Assembly: GCF_000744735.1 (NCBI RefSeq)
Contig: NZ_JQMM01000001.1
Coordinates: 124,001-188,000, forward strand
Source: Porticoccus hydrocarbonoclasticus MCTG13d
GTDB lineage: Bacteria; Pseudomonadota; Gammaproteobacteria; Pseudomonadales; Porticoccaceae
Length of the DNA stretch: 64,000 nucleotides
Direction: 5' to 3'
Both the position numbers and the translations under genes were made by a program. The notes under the pieces were generated by a model that saw nothing but the letters and a program-made list of their open reading frames with translations, ran no database searches and was not told where the DNA came from. Shown piece by piece: positions 19,929-29,745 of the stretch. The stretch's first letter is position 1. Every line of letters begins with the position of its first letter.

Positions 19929-21029
19929 CTATCCGATTGGGTAGCTAATGCGAGTAATATAGCAACTTTCACCGGATTCCGCAGTGACGCTGGCCCCGGA
20001 ACCAAAATGCGCCTGCAGGCGTTGCCGGACATTCTGCAGTGCAATTTTATTACCCCGGTGCTGTTGGAGCGCTCGGTGCAATGGATTGGAGACGACAATT
20101 TCAATACAGTCCCGGATTCGCTGGACAGAAATAGTGATTTCACCACCCTCCTGTAACAACTGAATTCCATGGTAAATTGCATTCTCCAGAATTGGCTGAA
20201 GTGTCAGACAGGGAATCTGTACGCCTTCCCCATAATCACCAATTTCCCACCGCGCCGAGAGTCGATCACCCAATCGCAGCTTCTCCAGCGCCATGTAACG
20301 GCGGCAAAGAGATAACTCCTCGCGCAACGGAACCAGCGTTTGCGCATCCGTCAGGGCATAGCGGTAGAGGTCCGACAGATCTTCCACGACGCGCTCAGCT
20401 TTTTCGGGGTCAGAACCAATCAGGCTGGCAATCATGTTCATACTGTTAAACAGAAAGTGGGGCCGGATTCTCGATTGCAATGCCTGAATCCGCGCTTCCA
20501 GTTCAGCTCGCTGGCGCAACCGCAACTGTTGCTGAAGATACAGATAACGAAGCAGAATACCGGCGGGTATCGCCACCAGAAGCAAATACTCGGCAATATT
20601 CCAAGTGTTGTAACTGCGCTCAGCCAAAGGTGCTGAGTACCACCACATAATACCTTCGGATACAGCACCACAAAACAGGGTGACCATCAGAATAAGCAGA
20701 AAAGATAGGGTTGCTGCAGTCACCAGCCGTACGCCGGACAGCAATCGATTGGCGAAACAGAGCACGACTGCACTGAGCAGTGCGATCCAAAGGGACAGCA
20801 GGGACACTTTTGCCAGCTTGACCCAGTCAAAGTTTTGCAGACCACTGTCAGCGACACTAATCATCAGTGCCAGCAATTCGGAGATAACAATCACGGTCAA
20901 CAACCCCTGACCGCGGCAAAAGTTAGGCAGGAAAGTATCCCCTTCCCGGAGAAACAGTTGTGCAGCCCCGGATTTATTCGCCTTCCACCGATCCACGATT
21001 CCCATCAACGCCAACCCATCCTGTTTCAC
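19929..21029 (-). CDS. algZ: LytS-type sensor histidine kinase AlgZ (FimS)
   Basis: Inner-membrane partner of AlgR. The 366-residue protein has four or more membrane spans in the first 165 residues, then the His_kinase domain with phosphoacceptor His191 in RIRPHFLFNSMN and an N box LQPILENAIYHGI. The D-x-G-x-G loop normally following the N box is not recognisable (VSNPLHRAL stands there), while the distal G box GNKIALQNVRQRL is degenerate. The start is GTG at 21029; an in-frame ATG at 21005 is equally possible. It is divergent from argH, as in Pseudomonas. Confidence 0.92.
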   Translation of the reverse strand: MKQDGLALMGIVDRWKANKSGAAQLFLREGDTFLPNFCRGQGLLTVIVISELLALMISVADSGLQNFDWVKLAKVSLLSLWIALLSAVVLCFANRLLSGVRLVTAATLSFLLILMVTLFCGAVSEGIMWWYSAPLAERSYNTWNIAEYLLLVAIPAGILLRYLYLQQQLRLRQRAELEARIQALQSRIRPHFLFNSMNMIASLIGSDPEKAERVVEDLSDLYRYALTDAQTLVPLREELSLCRRYMALEKLRLGDRLSARWEIGDYGEGVQIPCLTLQPILENAIYHGIQLLQEGGEITISVQRIRDCIEIVVSNPLHRALQQHRGNKIALQNVRQRLQAHFGSGASVTAESGESCYITRISYPIG

Positions 21030-21050
21030 TCGCGTTTCACGCGGCTTTGC

Positions 21051-21056
21051 TATAAT
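21051..21056 (+). promoter_or_regulatory. Extended -10 promoter element for argH
   Basis: TGCTATAAT, a consensus extended -10 (TG at 21048-21049, hexamer at 21051-21056), lies 67 bp before the argH ATG in the argH/algZ spacer. A clear -35 is not seen, as is normal for extended -10 promoters. Confidence 0.6.
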
Positions 21057-21122
21057 CAGGTTTTTCCTGCACCCGCAGTACTTTATCTGTGGTCCGACAA
21101 GTTATAAAGGTTCAGTTTACCG

Positions 21123-22523
21123 ATGAGCAATTCAAAAGATACCAATCTATCCTGGGGCGGCCGCTTCAATGAGGCCACGGATGCATTCGTGGCCAGATTT
21201 ACGGCCTCTGTCGACTTTGACCAACGCCTCGCCCCACAGGATATTCAGGGCTCTATCGCCCACGCCACCATGCTGACCAAAGTCGGGGTACTAGATGAAA
21301 ATGAACTTGAGTCGATCAAAAATGGCCTGACGACTATTCTGACGGACATTGAAAACGGTACATTCGAGTGGAGCCTGGCACTGGAAGATGTCCACATGAA
21401 TGTGGAGGCAGCGCTCACCTCACAAATCGGCATCACCGGCAAAAAGCTCCATACCGGACGCTCAAGAAATGATCAGGTGGCCACAGATATCAGACTCTGG
21501 CTGAGACATGAAATTGACGCCATCGGTGCGGAGTTGACCCGTCTGCAACAGGGTATTCTGGGCCTGGCAAAAGCCCAGGCAGAGACTATCATGCCCGGAT
21601 TCACTCACCTCCAGACAGCTCAGCCAGTCACTTTTGGTCACCACCTGATGGCTTGGTTTGAAATGCTGGAACGCGATTACGGCAGATTGCTCGACTGCAG
21701 AAAACGCCTCAACCAATCACCTCTGGGTGCTGCAGCCCTGGCAGGGACCACCTACCCCATTGATCGATATATGACCGCAGATTTACTGGGGTTTGATGGC
21801 CCCACCCGAAATTCCCTGGATTCCGTCAGCGACAGGGACTTTGCCATTGAATTTTGTGCATTTGCCAGCATCCTGCTCACCCATCTGTCCCGCGCTTCCG
21901 AAGAACTGATCCTATGGACCTCCGCACAGTTTGATTTTATTGAGCTGCCGGATCGCTTTTGTACGGGTTCTTCCATCATGCCACAGAAGAAAAACCCCGA
22001 TGTACCCGAACTGGTTCGGGGTAAAACGGGCCGGGTTAATGGCCATTTAGTTGCATTGTTGACCCTTATGAAGTCGCAACCATTGGCCTACAATAAGGAT
22101 AATCAGGAAGACAAGGAGCCGCTGTTTGATACCGTGGATACCGTCAAGGATTGCCTGCGGGCCTTTGCCGACATGATCCCGGCTATTCAACCGAAGAAAG
22201 AGTCCATGCGTGAAGCTGCACGCCGCGGCTTTTCAACCGCCACCGATCTCGCTGATTATCTGGTTCGCAAAGGCATTCCCTTCCGCGATTCCCATGAAAT
22301 TGTCGGCAAATCCGTGGCATTCGGCATTGCTGAAAACAAGGACCTCTCGGATATGTCATTGGAAGAGCTGAGACAATTCTCGACTGTCATTGAAACCGAT
22401 GTGTTCGATGTATTGACACTCGAAGGCTCTGTTGCCGCCAGAAACCACATTGGGGGCACAGCACCCGAACAAGTAAGAATTGCCGTCCAATCTGCGGCCG
22501 AGCGACTCAGCAATCGAACCTGA
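21123..22523 (+). CDS. argH: Argininosuccinate lyase
   Basis: Last step of arginine synthesis: argininosuccinate to arginine and fumarate. The 466-residue protein belongs to the fumarase/aspartase superfamily and has the signature [12 protein letters not shown] starting at Gly282, with catalytic Ser283, plus [12 protein letters not shown] near residue 110. Normal length. It is divergent from algZ and followed by a 196-bp spacer before the Anbu-type cluster. Confidence 0.98.
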   Translation: MSNSKDTNLSWGGRFNEATDAFVARFTASVDFDQRLAPQDIQGSIAHATMLTKVGVLDENELESIKNGLTTILTDIENGTFEWSLALEDVHMNVEAALTSQIGITGKKLHTGRSRNDQVATDIRLWLRHEIDAIGAELTRLQQGILGLAKAQAETIMPGFTHLQTAQPVTFGHHLMAWFEMLERDYGRLLDCRKRLNQSPLGAAALAGTTYPIDRYMTADLLGFDGPTRNSLDSVSDRDFAIEFCAFASILLTHLSRASEELILWTSAQFDFIELPDRFCTGSSIMPQKKNPDVPELVRGKTGRVNGHLVALLTLMKSQPLAYNKDNQEDKEPLFDTVDTVKDCLRAFADMIPAIQPKKESMREAARRGFSTATDLADYLVRKGIPFRDSHEIVGKSVAFGIAENKDLSDMSLEELRQFSTVIETDVFDVLTLEGSVAARNHIGGTAPEQVRIAVQSAAERLSNRT

Positions 22524-22636
22524 CTGCGGAGCAGTGCTACACCACTATGACTGTGTCAGCTCCGCAATAAAGGCGCAGTCGACAACCGTTTTACAGAAGA
22601 GAGCTGCTGCCTGTTCTCTCCGTCGGCAATTATTGT

Positions 22637-22652
22637 TGGCATAGCGATTGCT
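22637..22652 (+). promoter_or_regulatory. Sigma-54 promoter of the ATP-grasp/alpha-E/peptidase operon
   Basis: TGGCATAGCGATTGCT matches the -24/-12 consensus TGGCACGNNNNTTGCW, with GG at 22638-22639 and GC at 22650-22651, the required 12-base step. Transcription would start near 22663, leaving a leader of about 57 nt. Upstream (about 22525-22580) nested inverted repeats, TGCGGAGC/GCTCCGCA and an imperfect GCTACAC/GTGTCAGC dyad, could be an activator site. Confidence 0.75.
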
Positions 22653-22719
22653 AATTTGTCATTAATTGGGCTGCCTTCAGGACGGCCGACATGCCATAAC
22701 GGGAGGTGCGTGACAATTT

Positions 22720-24165
22720 ATGAATAAAACCTGGCAAGGCTATAACTCCAGCTTGTTTTATGACGAGCTGCTAACCAGTTCAGGAAATCCAAGAACTGCC
22801 GCACGGGGCATGATCAATTTTCTGCAGCGCCTGCCAGAGGAGGAGATTAATGAACGACGCTCTGCCGCAGAGCTGGCGATCCGGGATATGGGCATCTCTT
22901 TCACGGTTTACACAGAGGGCGGCAACATTGACCGAAACTGGCCATTCGACATCATCCCCCGGACCATCACGGCAAAGGAGTGGTCGAAAATCAGTCTTGG
23001 ATTACAACAGCGCACCCGTGCCCTTAACTGCTTTATCGATGATATTTATAATAAACAGAGTATCCTTGCTGACCAGTTGATGCCTGCAGACATTGTCCTT
23101 GAATCCACCAATTACAAACCCCAGTGCAGAGGGGTTTCGCCTCGTTATGGCGCATGGGCCCATATTTGTGGCTCCGATCTGGTGCGCAACAGCAATGGAA
23201 AATTCTATGTGCTTGAGGACAATCTGCGAGTGCCCTCCGGTGTATCTTATATGCTCGAAAACAGGGAGATCACTAAACGTGTTCTGCCGGAGCTTTTTGA
23301 AAACTACAGCATCCAGCCGGTAGACGACTATCCTTCCAAGCTTTATCAAACCCTCGCTTCCCTCTCTCCTCAAAAAATGGGTAAACCGTGCATTGTGGTC
23401 CTGACGCCCGGGATCTATAACTCCGCCTATTTTGAACATGCATTTCTTGCCCAAAGTATGGGCGCGGAACTGGTAGAGGGTAACGATCTGCACACCGATG
23501 ATGACGACTGCGTGTATATGCGCACCGTGGACGGGCCAGTGAAAGTGGATGTGGTCTATCGGCGCATAGACGAAGACTTTATTGACCCGGAAGCATTTCG
23601 CCAGGACTCCATGTTAGGGGTTCCGGGAATCATGCGGGCCTGGAAGGCGGGGAATGTTGCCATTGCCAATGCCCCGGGAAGCGGTGTAGCGGATGACAAG
23701 GTCATTTACGCCTATGTACCCGATATGATCCGCTATTACCTCAAACAGGAGCCGTTGATTGATAGCGTAAAAACCTATCTTTGCATGATCGAAAAAGACC
23801 GTGAGTATGTGCTGGCCAACCTCGACAAACTGGTGGTAAAGCCCGCCAATGAATCCGGTGGTTACGGCATCATGGTTGGCCCCCATGCCAGCACCCAGAC
23901 GCGCAGAGAGTTTGCCGCGCTGATTGAAAATAATCCACGCAACTATATTGCTCAGCCCACCCTGTCATTATCGACTGCGCCGACCTATATCGACGACACT
24001 GTTGAACCGCGCCACCTGGATCTGCGCCCCTTTATCCTGCAGGGCAAAGATACCTGGGTCACACCGGGCGGACTGACAAGAGTCGCCATGACGAAAGGCT
24101 CTCTCGTAGTCAACTCATCTCAGGGCGGCGGCAGCAAAGACACTTGGATTGTGGAGGGGAACTGA
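22720..24165 (+). CDS. Circularly permuted type 2 ATP-grasp protein
   Basis: A 481-residue cytoplasmic protein of the DUF404/DUF407 (circularly permuted ATP-grasp type 2) family. Members are presumed to form a peptide-like carboxylate-amine bond, but no substrate is proven. Family features include the N-terminal YDELLTSSGNPR, FYVLEDNLRVPSGVSYMLENR, and KPANESGGYGI in the nucleotide-binding half. It is the first gene behind the sigma-54 promoter and overlaps the alpha-E gene by one base (TGATG). In many bacteria this gene, alpha-E and a transglutaminase-like gene travel with the proteasome-like peptidase Anbu, also present here. Confidence 0.93.
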   Translation: MNKTWQGYNSSLFYDELLTSSGNPRTAARGMINFLQRLPEEEINERRSAAELAIRDMGISFTVYTEGGNIDRNWPFDIIPRTITAKEWSKISLGLQQRTRALNCFIDDIYNKQSILADQLMPADIVLESTNYKPQCRGVSPRYGAWAHICGSDLVRNSNGKFYVLEDNLRVPSGVSYMLENREITKRVLPELFENYSIQPVDDYPSKLYQTLASLSPQKMGKPCIVVLTPGIYNSAYFEHAFLAQSMGAELVEGNDLHTDDDDCVYMRTVDGPVKVDVVYRRIDEDFIDPEAFRQDSMLGVPGIMRAWKAGNVAIANAPGSGVADDKVIYAYVPDMIRYYLKQEPLIDSVKTYLCMIEKDREYVLANLDKLVVKPANESGGYGIMVGPHASTQTRREFAALIENNPRNYIAQPTLSLSTAPTYIDDTVEPRHLDLRPFILQGKDTWVTPGGLTRVAMTKGSLVVNSSQGGGSKDTWIVEGN

Positions 24166-25103
24166 TGACGATGCTGTCCCGCGTTGCCGAACGACTCTAC
24201 TGGATGGCCCGCTATCTGGAACGCGCAGAGAACACGGCCAGACTGACCAATGCCTACACTCACCTGATAATGGATTTACCCCGTGACACCCAGGTTGGCT
24301 GGGAGGTACTCATTCAGATGCTGGATGCAGAGCCTGTTTATTCAAAGCGGTACCGGGTCTTTAATGAGCAGAATGTGCTCCGCTTCCTGATTGCGGATCA
24401 GGAAAATGCTTCGAGCATCAGCAACTCGGTAAAGGCAGCTCGAGAGAATGTCCGCACCACCCGCGATGTGCTACCCGAGGAGACCTGGGAGCATGTCAAT
24501 GAACTGTTCATCTACACGCAGGAGACGGCAGAGAAGTCGATTGGTCGACGTCACCGCTACGAATTTCTGGAACAGATTATTTCCCGCTGCCAGATGGTCA
24601 ATGGCCTGCTGATGACCACCCTCTTCAGGGAACACTCACACCGCTTTATAAAATTGGGGCACCTGTTGGAACGAGCCGACATGAGCACCCGCATTATCGA
24701 CGTGGGTGCAGGTGCTATTCTGGGCAGGGCAGAGACCAATCAGGCAATCGATCCCCTGCTGTGGGGCAGCATGCTGAAATCGCTCTCGGCGATGAGCGCC
24801 TATCGCCACAAAATTGGCCCACTGGTGGAACCAAACGCTGTGGTCAATTTTATTTTCAAGGAAGCCAGGCTACCCCGTACCGTTTACTTTTGCCTGACAG
24901 GAATCCTTGAAGAACTGCAGCCACTGAGCAACAATGACGACGCGATCCAGATAGTGGAATCGGCACTGCAAAAGCTGACCCGGTTTGATGCAGAAAAAAT
25001 GACTCTGGCACAACTGCACCAATTTATCGATCAGCTGCAAATATCACTCAATCAACTTGATGATGCCATCAATACAGCCTGGTTTTTGCCCATGCAATCA
25101 TGA
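24165..25103 (+). CDS. Alpha-E domain-containing protein
   Basis: A 312-residue all-helical protein of the alpha-E family (DUF403), predicted partner of the preceding ATP-grasp protein. The start ATG at 24165 gives MTMLSRVAERLYWMARYLER, the typical family N-terminus, and overlaps the upstream stop by one base; an open extension upstream is ignored. The biochemical role is unknown. It overlaps the next gene by 4 bp (ATGA), making a three-gene translationally coupled unit. Confidence 0.93.
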   Translation: MTMLSRVAERLYWMARYLERAENTARLTNAYTHLIMDLPRDTQVGWEVLIQMLDAEPVYSKRYRVFNEQNVLRFLIADQENASSISNSVKAARENVRTTRDVLPEETWEHVNELFIYTQETAEKSIGRRHRYEFLEQIISRCQMVNGLLMTTLFREHSHRFIKLGHLLERADMSTRIIDVGAGAILGRAETNQAIDPLLWGSMLKSLSAMSAYRHKIGPLVEPNAVVNFIFKEARLPRTVYFCLTGILEELQPLSNNDDAIQIVESALQKLTRFDAEKMTLAQLHQFIDQLQISLNQLDDAINTAWFLPMQS

Positions 25104-26143
25104 AGAAATTTTTCTGCCACTGTGGCAATCAGGTTTTTTTTGAAAGTCGTCAATGCCTTTACTGCAAAACCAATCTGGGTTTTGACCCCGGCAATATGGA
25201 AATGCGGACGCTGACCGCCGTTCATGGCCAATTGTTCGAGGCCAGCGATCAGCAGCTCTTCCGCTTCTGCAGCAACGAAATGGAATTTGGTGTCTGTAAC
25301 TGGTTACTCCCTAAAGAAAGCAACGACTCACTTTGCACAGCCTGTCAATTCAACCGCACTGTTCCCAACCAGAGCCAACCCGAAAACAGGGCTCGCTGGT
25401 TGCGACTGGAACAGGGCAAAAAACGCCTGTTTTTCACTTTGATTCAGCTGGGCCTACCCTTTGAAAATGGCTGGGCAGAACCCGAACGCGGCCTGCTACT
25501 GGATTTTATTGAAGATGGTCGTACACAGCCGCTTTTTGCAGAGACATTTGTCACCACAGGTTATCTCGGTGGGGTCATTACGATCAACGTGATGGAAGCG
25601 GACGACATCGCCCGTGTGACCGTCAAGTCCGAGCTGAAAGAATCCTATCGCACTGTACTTGGACACCTGCGCCATGAATCCGGGCACTATTACTGGTCAA
25701 GGCTCAACCCGGATGACGACATGAAGCGGGCCTTCAGAAACGTCTTCGGTGATGAACGCCAGGATTACCGCAGTGCGCTGGATGACTACTACAGGCATGG
25801 ACCGGCACCGGACTGGGCCGATCACTTTATCAGTAGTTATGCCAGTGCCCATCCATCTGAAGACTGGGCTGAAAGCTGGGGTCATTACCTGCACATCTAT
25901 GATGCACTGGAAACGGCAGCGGCTCACGGCGTGATCAATCACGGGCCCTCAGCCATGGACATGCAAACGCGCATTGATATCTGGCGACAACTGAGCATCA
26001 CCCTGAATGAACTCAATCGAAGTGTCGGGCGGCAAGATGCTTACCCTTTTATCATCAACCACCAAGTAGAGAACAAGCTGGTATTTGTTGACCGGGTTAT
26101 AAGTCAGCTCCAAACACTTGGCTCAACGATGGCAATTCACTGA
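25100..26143 (+). CDS. Zinc-ribbon putative metallopeptidase (Peptidase_Mx-like)
   Basis: A 347-residue cytoplasmic protein with an N-terminal zinc-ribbon region (Cys6, Cys8, Cys19, Cys22, then Cys57, Cys66, Cys79, Cys82). A central metalloprotease-like HESGH motif follows at residues 192-196, inside LRHESGHYYW. This matches the putative zinc-binding metallopeptidase family seen near bacterial ATP-grasp/alpha-E genes. Proteolysis is inferred from the motif only. It occupies the slot in which Anbu-type operons usually encode a transglutaminase-like protein. Its last 47 bp overlap the end of the convergent Anbu gene. Confidence 0.88.
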   Translation: MKKFFCHCGNQVFFESRQCLYCKTNLGFDPGNMEMRTLTAVHGQLFEASDQQLFRFCSNEMEFGVCNWLLPKESNDSLCTACQFNRTVPNQSQPENRARWLRLEQGKKRLFFTLIQLGLPFENGWAEPERGLLLDFIEDGRTQPLFAETFVTTGYLGGVITINVMEADDIARVTVKSELKESYRTVLGHLRHESGHYYWSRLNPDDDMKRAFRNVFGDERQDYRSALDDYYRHGPAPDWADHFISSYASAHPSEDWAESWGHYLHIYDALETAAAHGVINHGPSAMDMQTRIDIWRQLSITLNELNRSVGRQDAYPFIINHQVENKLVFVDRVISQLQTLGSTMAIH

Positions 26144-26843
26144 ACGCCTTGCGTATATTTTCATCCCAACTCTGCCGCAACATCACCAGGTAGGGATCAT
26201 TATCTTCAAATTTATAATATTTGTTCGGGCTGCTAAGGCTGTCTGCTTCATAGTAGAGCAGCTCAATGGGTGGCCCCACAGTGGCGTTACTGCGCATCGT
26301 TGAATCCAGCGACACCAGAGCACAGCGCATGGCTGTCTCATGGGGCGTTTCGGGGCGGATAATCCGGTCCAGTATCGGTTTGCCGTATTTGGTTTCACCG
26401 ATCTGCAAAAACGGATATTGTTCCGAGGAGGTGATGTGGTTGCCCTCGGGGTAGACCAAGTAAAGCTCGGTATCCACTCCCTTGATTTGTCCACCCAGAA
26501 TAAAGGTTGCCTCGGCGTTGAAGCCGGTCTTGACCCCATTCTGTTTGTGTTTGCTTTGCTCCCTGACACTCAGTTCACCAATATAATCAGCCACTTCAGA
26601 CAGATAGCAGGCCTTGCGCAAATTGAATTCGGCATCCTCTTTGAGATCCCGCTCAATCTGGGCCATCACTGCCTGACTCGTGGCCAGATTACCTGCTGAC
26701 ATCATCATCATCTGGCGGTCACCGTGGATGGAAAAACGATGCAACTTGCTGTAGGTACTGACCCTGTCCGGACCAGCATTGGTGCGTGAATCAGAACAAA
26801 AAACCAGTCCTTCATTCAATCTTATCGAAACGCAATACGTCAT
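26097..26843 (-). CDS. Proteasome-type peptidase Anbu
   Basis: Bacterial proteasome-beta/HslV homologue of the Anbu type, an Ntn-hydrolase forming cytoplasmic oligomers. The start at ATG 26843 is fixed by the mechanism: Met is followed by the catalytic Thr (MTYCVSIRLNEGLVFCSDSRTNAG). Counting Thr as 1, Asp17 and Lys32 fall where Anbu proteins have their catalytic partners. The open frame upstream adds 26 nonconserved residues and is rejected. 248 residues is normal. The gene is convergent with the ATP-grasp/alpha-E/metallopeptidase operon, whereas Anbu is commonly co-directional with it. Confidence 0.93.
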   Translation of the reverse strand: MTYCVSIRLNEGLVFCSDSRTNAGPDRVSTYSKLHRFSIHGDRQMMMMSAGNLATSQAVMAQIERDLKEDAEFNLRKACYLSEVADYIGELSVREQSKHKQNGVKTGFNAEATFILGGQIKGVDTELYLVYPEGNHITSSEQYPFLQIGETKYGKPILDRIIRPETPHETAMRCALVSLDSTMRSNATVGPPIELLYYEADSLSSPNKYYKFEDNDPYLVMLRQSWDENIRKAFSELPSLSQVFGADL

Positions 26844-26960
26844 ATAACCACAAACCGATTCATGTAAACGCAGAGGGGAGCCAACCGCGAGACTGAGAAG
26901 GATAAAGGCTCCGGTCCGCAAAAGCCATTAGCTTGTTCCTGGTGCCTGAAACCAATTTGA

Positions 26961-27293
26961 CTAGCCATTCGAGTGATCAAAAACCCTCTGCTCGCCCGTG
27001 CCTTGCTCCCGGCAAACACGGTTCAACAGGGTCTCAAAAGTTTCACCCGTCGTGGTGCAGCGCCAGTTTTGATCGTGGTAACTCAGATGGAATCCACCGG
27101 ACCTGGCGGCCAACCATATCTGGTACATCGCCGGCTGCCGGGAAATAATCACTTTGGAGTTTTCTGCCTCAATGGTGAGTGTCAGCACGCCGCCGGCACT
27201 CTCATAATCAATATCCAAGCCGCTGTCTTCGATCGCATCCTCAACGGACAGCATCAGCTCGTCTGCCAATTGGGCGAACTCAATTTCAGTCAT
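26961..27293 (-). CDS. cyaY: Iron-sulfur cluster assembly protein CyaY (frataxin)
   Basis: Bacterial frataxin, a small iron-binding regulator of the ISC machinery. The 110-residue sequence has the acidic first helix (ELMLSVEDAIEDSGLDIDYE), the GVLTLTIE strand, ISRQPAMYQIWLA and the C-terminal helix of the family. It is divergent from lptM-lysA-dapF, the arrangement seen in Pseudomonas and enterics. Confidence 0.95.
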   Translation of the reverse strand: MTEIEFAQLADELMLSVEDAIEDSGLDIDYESAGGVLTLTIEAENSKVIISRQPAMYQIWLAARSGGFHLSYHDQNWRCTTTGETFETLLNRVCREQGTGEQRVFDHSNG

Positions 27294-27411
27294 AGGGTAG
27301 AACTCATGAAGGCATCACCGAACTAATTGAAGAGTATACGCGATTGAGTGTTTAGGGTGACAGCCGCTATACTCGCAGGAATTCCCGGAATCAGAATACA
27401 GGCTTCCCCAC

Positions 27412-27585
27412 ATGCAACGTTTTTTTGCACTGATACTGCTCAGCGCGGTTTTTATCGGCTTGTCCGCCTGCGGCAATAAAGGTCCGCTATACCTTCCACC
27501 CGAGCCGGTACAGCAGGCCCCTGCCGAACAACAAACCCAACCAGCGGAAGAGGAAGAAGGCCAGCCTTCGGACACCGACGCATAA
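27412..27585 (+). CDS. lptM: LPS-assembly lipoprotein LptM (YifL/LppL)
   Basis: A 57-residue lipoprotein (MQRFFALILLSAVFIGLSAC, lipidated Cys20) followed by GNKGPLYLPP, the conserved LptM core. In E. coli LptM helps mature the LptDE translocon. The C-terminus is a Gln/Glu/Pro-rich tail (QPAEEEEGQPSDTDA). It lies 23 bp before lysA on the same strand, the standard cyaY-lptM-lysA-dapF context. Confidence 0.92.
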   Translation: MQRFFALILLSAVFIGLSACGNKGPLYLPPEPVQQAPAEQQTQPAEEEEGQPSDTDA

Positions 27586-27608
27586 TTCACCAGGGGTTGC
27601 GGCCAGTC

Positions 27609-28856
27609 ATGAACTATTTTGATTACCGAGACGGCAGATTGTGCGCCGAAGGCGTTGCACTCACCAGAATTGCCGAGCGCTACGGCACACCCACTTACGT
27701 CTATAGCCGGGCGGCGCTCACAGAACATTTTATGGCTTATCAGGACGCACTGGCCGATAGACACCACCTGATTTGCTATGCTGTAAAAGCCAATTCCAAC
27801 CTCGCCGTGTTAAATGTATTGGCCCAGCTCGGAGCGGGATTCGACATTGTCTCGGTGGGTGAACTGGAGCGCGTTCTGGCAGCAGGAGGAGATCCCGCGA
27901 AAGTCATTTTTTCCGGTGTGGGCAAACAGCCATCAGAGATGGCCCGGGCATTACAGGTCGGGATCCACTGTTTCAATGTTGAATCCGAAGCCGAGCTCGC
28001 AGTACTCAACCGGGTGGCAGGCGAATCCGGCAAAAAGGCAAATATTTCCCTGCGGGTCAACCCCGACGTGGATGCAAAAACCCATCCCTATATTTCCACC
28101 GGCCTGCGCGACAATAAATTTGGCATCGATATCAGCCAGGCGCTGGATGTCTATCTCGCCGCCAGCGAAATGCCGCACTTGACCATTACCGGTATTGATT
28201 GTCACATCGGCTCCCAATTGACCGAGATTGCACCTTTTATCGATGCGCTGAATCGGGTACTGAAACTGGTAGAACAACTGTCCGCCAACGGTATCAATCT
28301 GGAACACCTGGATCTGGGGGGCGGACTCGGCGTGTGCTACCAGAACGAGCAACCGCCTCATCCGTCGGAATACATCGCGGCTATTCGACAACAGCTCGAC
28401 CAATCGCCAATGACACTGGTGCTCGAACCCGGACGATCGATAGCGGCAAACGCCGGCATCCTGCTAACCCGGGTGGAATACCTGAAGCCGGGGAAAGACA
28501 AAAACTTTGCCATTGTCGATGCAGCTATGAACGATATGATTCGGCCGGCACTTTACGAGGCATGGATGGCCATCGAACCGGTATCCCCCCATGCTGGCAC
28601 GCCCCACAACTGGGACATTGTCGGCCCAGTGTGCGAAACCGGCGACTTTCTGGGAAAAAATCGACCGCTGGTGCTTGAGCAGGGAGATCTGCTGTGCGTT
28701 TATTCAGCCGGAGCCTATGGCTTTACCATGAGCTCGAACTACAACAGTCGGGGCCGGGCGGCAGAAATCATGGTGGATGGCAACCGGGCCCACCAGGTCA
28801 GGGCTCGGGAAACAGTTGAAGACCTCATTCGCGGAGAGACCCTGCTACCCACCTGA
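27609..28856 (+). CDS. lysA: Diaminopimelate decarboxylase
   Basis: PLP enzyme converting meso-diaminopimelate to lysine, the last step of lysine synthesis. The 415-residue protein carries the Schiff-base lysine Lys60 in YAVKANSN, the LDLGGGLG phosphate-binding loop and the C-terminal CETGDFLGK with the cross-subunit active-site Cys. The ATG at 27609 is preferred over a TTG 12 bp upstream. It is followed by dapF after 58 bp. Confidence 0.97.
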   Translation: MNYFDYRDGRLCAEGVALTRIAERYGTPTYVYSRAALTEHFMAYQDALADRHHLICYAVKANSNLAVLNVLAQLGAGFDIVSVGELERVLAAGGDPAKVIFSGVGKQPSEMARALQVGIHCFNVESEAELAVLNRVAGESGKKANISLRVNPDVDAKTHPYISTGLRDNKFGIDISQALDVYLAASEMPHLTITGIDCHIGSQLTEIAPFIDALNRVLKLVEQLSANGINLEHLDLGGGLGVCYQNEQPPHPSEYIAAIRQQLDQSPMTLVLEPGRSIAANAGILLTRVEYLKPGKDKNFAIVDAAMNDMIRPALYEAWMAIEPVSPHAGTPHNWDIVGPVCETGDFLGKNRPLVLEQGDLLCVYSAGAYGFTMSSNYNSRGRAAEIMVDGNRAHQVRARETVEDLIRGETLLPT

Positions 28857-28914
28857 ACCTGCAGCGAAACCGAACTATCCTGGGATCAAACCATTAAAAC
28901 AAGATAACTGCGCT

Positions 28915-29745
28915 ATGCTGTTACGTTTCACCAAAATGCACGGACTGGGTAATGATTTCGTCGTCATTGACGGCGTCTCTCAGGCTATTGCCATGACCCC
29001 GGTGCTAGCCCGCAAGCTGGCAGACCGCCACTTTGGTATTGGCTGTGATCAAGTCCTGGTGGTAGAACCACCCAGCCGCCATGATGTGGATTTTCGCTAC
29101 CGGATTTTCAATCAGGATGGCAATGAAGTTGAGCAATGCGGCAACGGTGCCCGCTGTTTTGCCAAATTTGTCCGGGACCGGCACCTCACCGGAAAAAGTA
29201 CGTTACGGGTGGAAACCGCGACGGGCGTTATCATGCTGCGGGTTAAAGCCAACAATCTGATCGAAGTAAATATGGGCGTGCCCATTCTGACCCCGCCGGA
29301 TATTCCGTTCGTTGCCGACAGGAAGGCTATCAGCTACCCCCTGTCAGTTGATGGCAAAGAACTGTCGATCAGCGCAGTATCGATGGGCAACCCCCACGCT
29401 GTCCTCACCGTCAGCGACATACAAACAGCACCGGTCGACACACTGGGACCTGCGATAGAGTGCCATCATTGTTTTCCCCAGAGAGTCAACGTGGGCTTTA
29501 TGCAGATTCTAAACCGCCAGCAGATCAACCTGAGGGTTTTTGAACGGGGCGCTGGCGAGACACTAGCCTGTGGAAGCGGAGCCTGCGCTGCAGTAGTGGC
29601 GGGCCACTTGCAAGACCTGCTAGACTCGTCCGTAACCGTCAACCTCCCGGGCGGCAGTCTCCAGATAGAGTGGCCAGGCGAGAATCAGCCGGTAATCATG
29701 TCCGGACCGGCCACCACCGTTTTTCATGGACGGATAAAGATATGA
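28915..29745 (+). CDS. dapF: Diaminopimelate epimerase
   Basis: Converts LL- to meso-diaminopimelate for lysine and peptidoglycan without a cofactor. The 276-residue sequence has the [14 protein letters not shown]-terminus and the two catalytic cysteines, Cys75 in EQCGNGARC and Cys219 in ACGSGAC. The ATG at 28915 begins the conserved part; a longer frame upstream lies in lysA. Its stop overlaps the DUF484 start (ATGA). Confidence 0.97.
   Translation: MLLRFTKMHGLGNDFVVIDGVSQAIAMTPVLARKLADRHFGIGCDQVLVVEPPSRHDVDFRYRIFNQDGNEVEQCGNGARCFAKFVRDRHLTGKSTLRVETATGVIMLRVKANNLIEVNMGVPILTPPDIPFVADRKAISYPLSVDGKELSISAVSMGNPHAVLTVSDIQTAPVDTLGPAIECHHCFPQRVNVGFMQILNRQQINLRVFERGAGETLACGSGACAAVVAGHLQDLLDSSVTVNLPGGSLQIEWPGENQPVIMSGPATTVFHGRIKI

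Noticed and set aside
22524-22636. NtrC enhancer upstream of the ATP-grasp operon
   Set aside because: No TGCACC-N5-GGTGCA-like dyad is visible; the dyads present do not match it.
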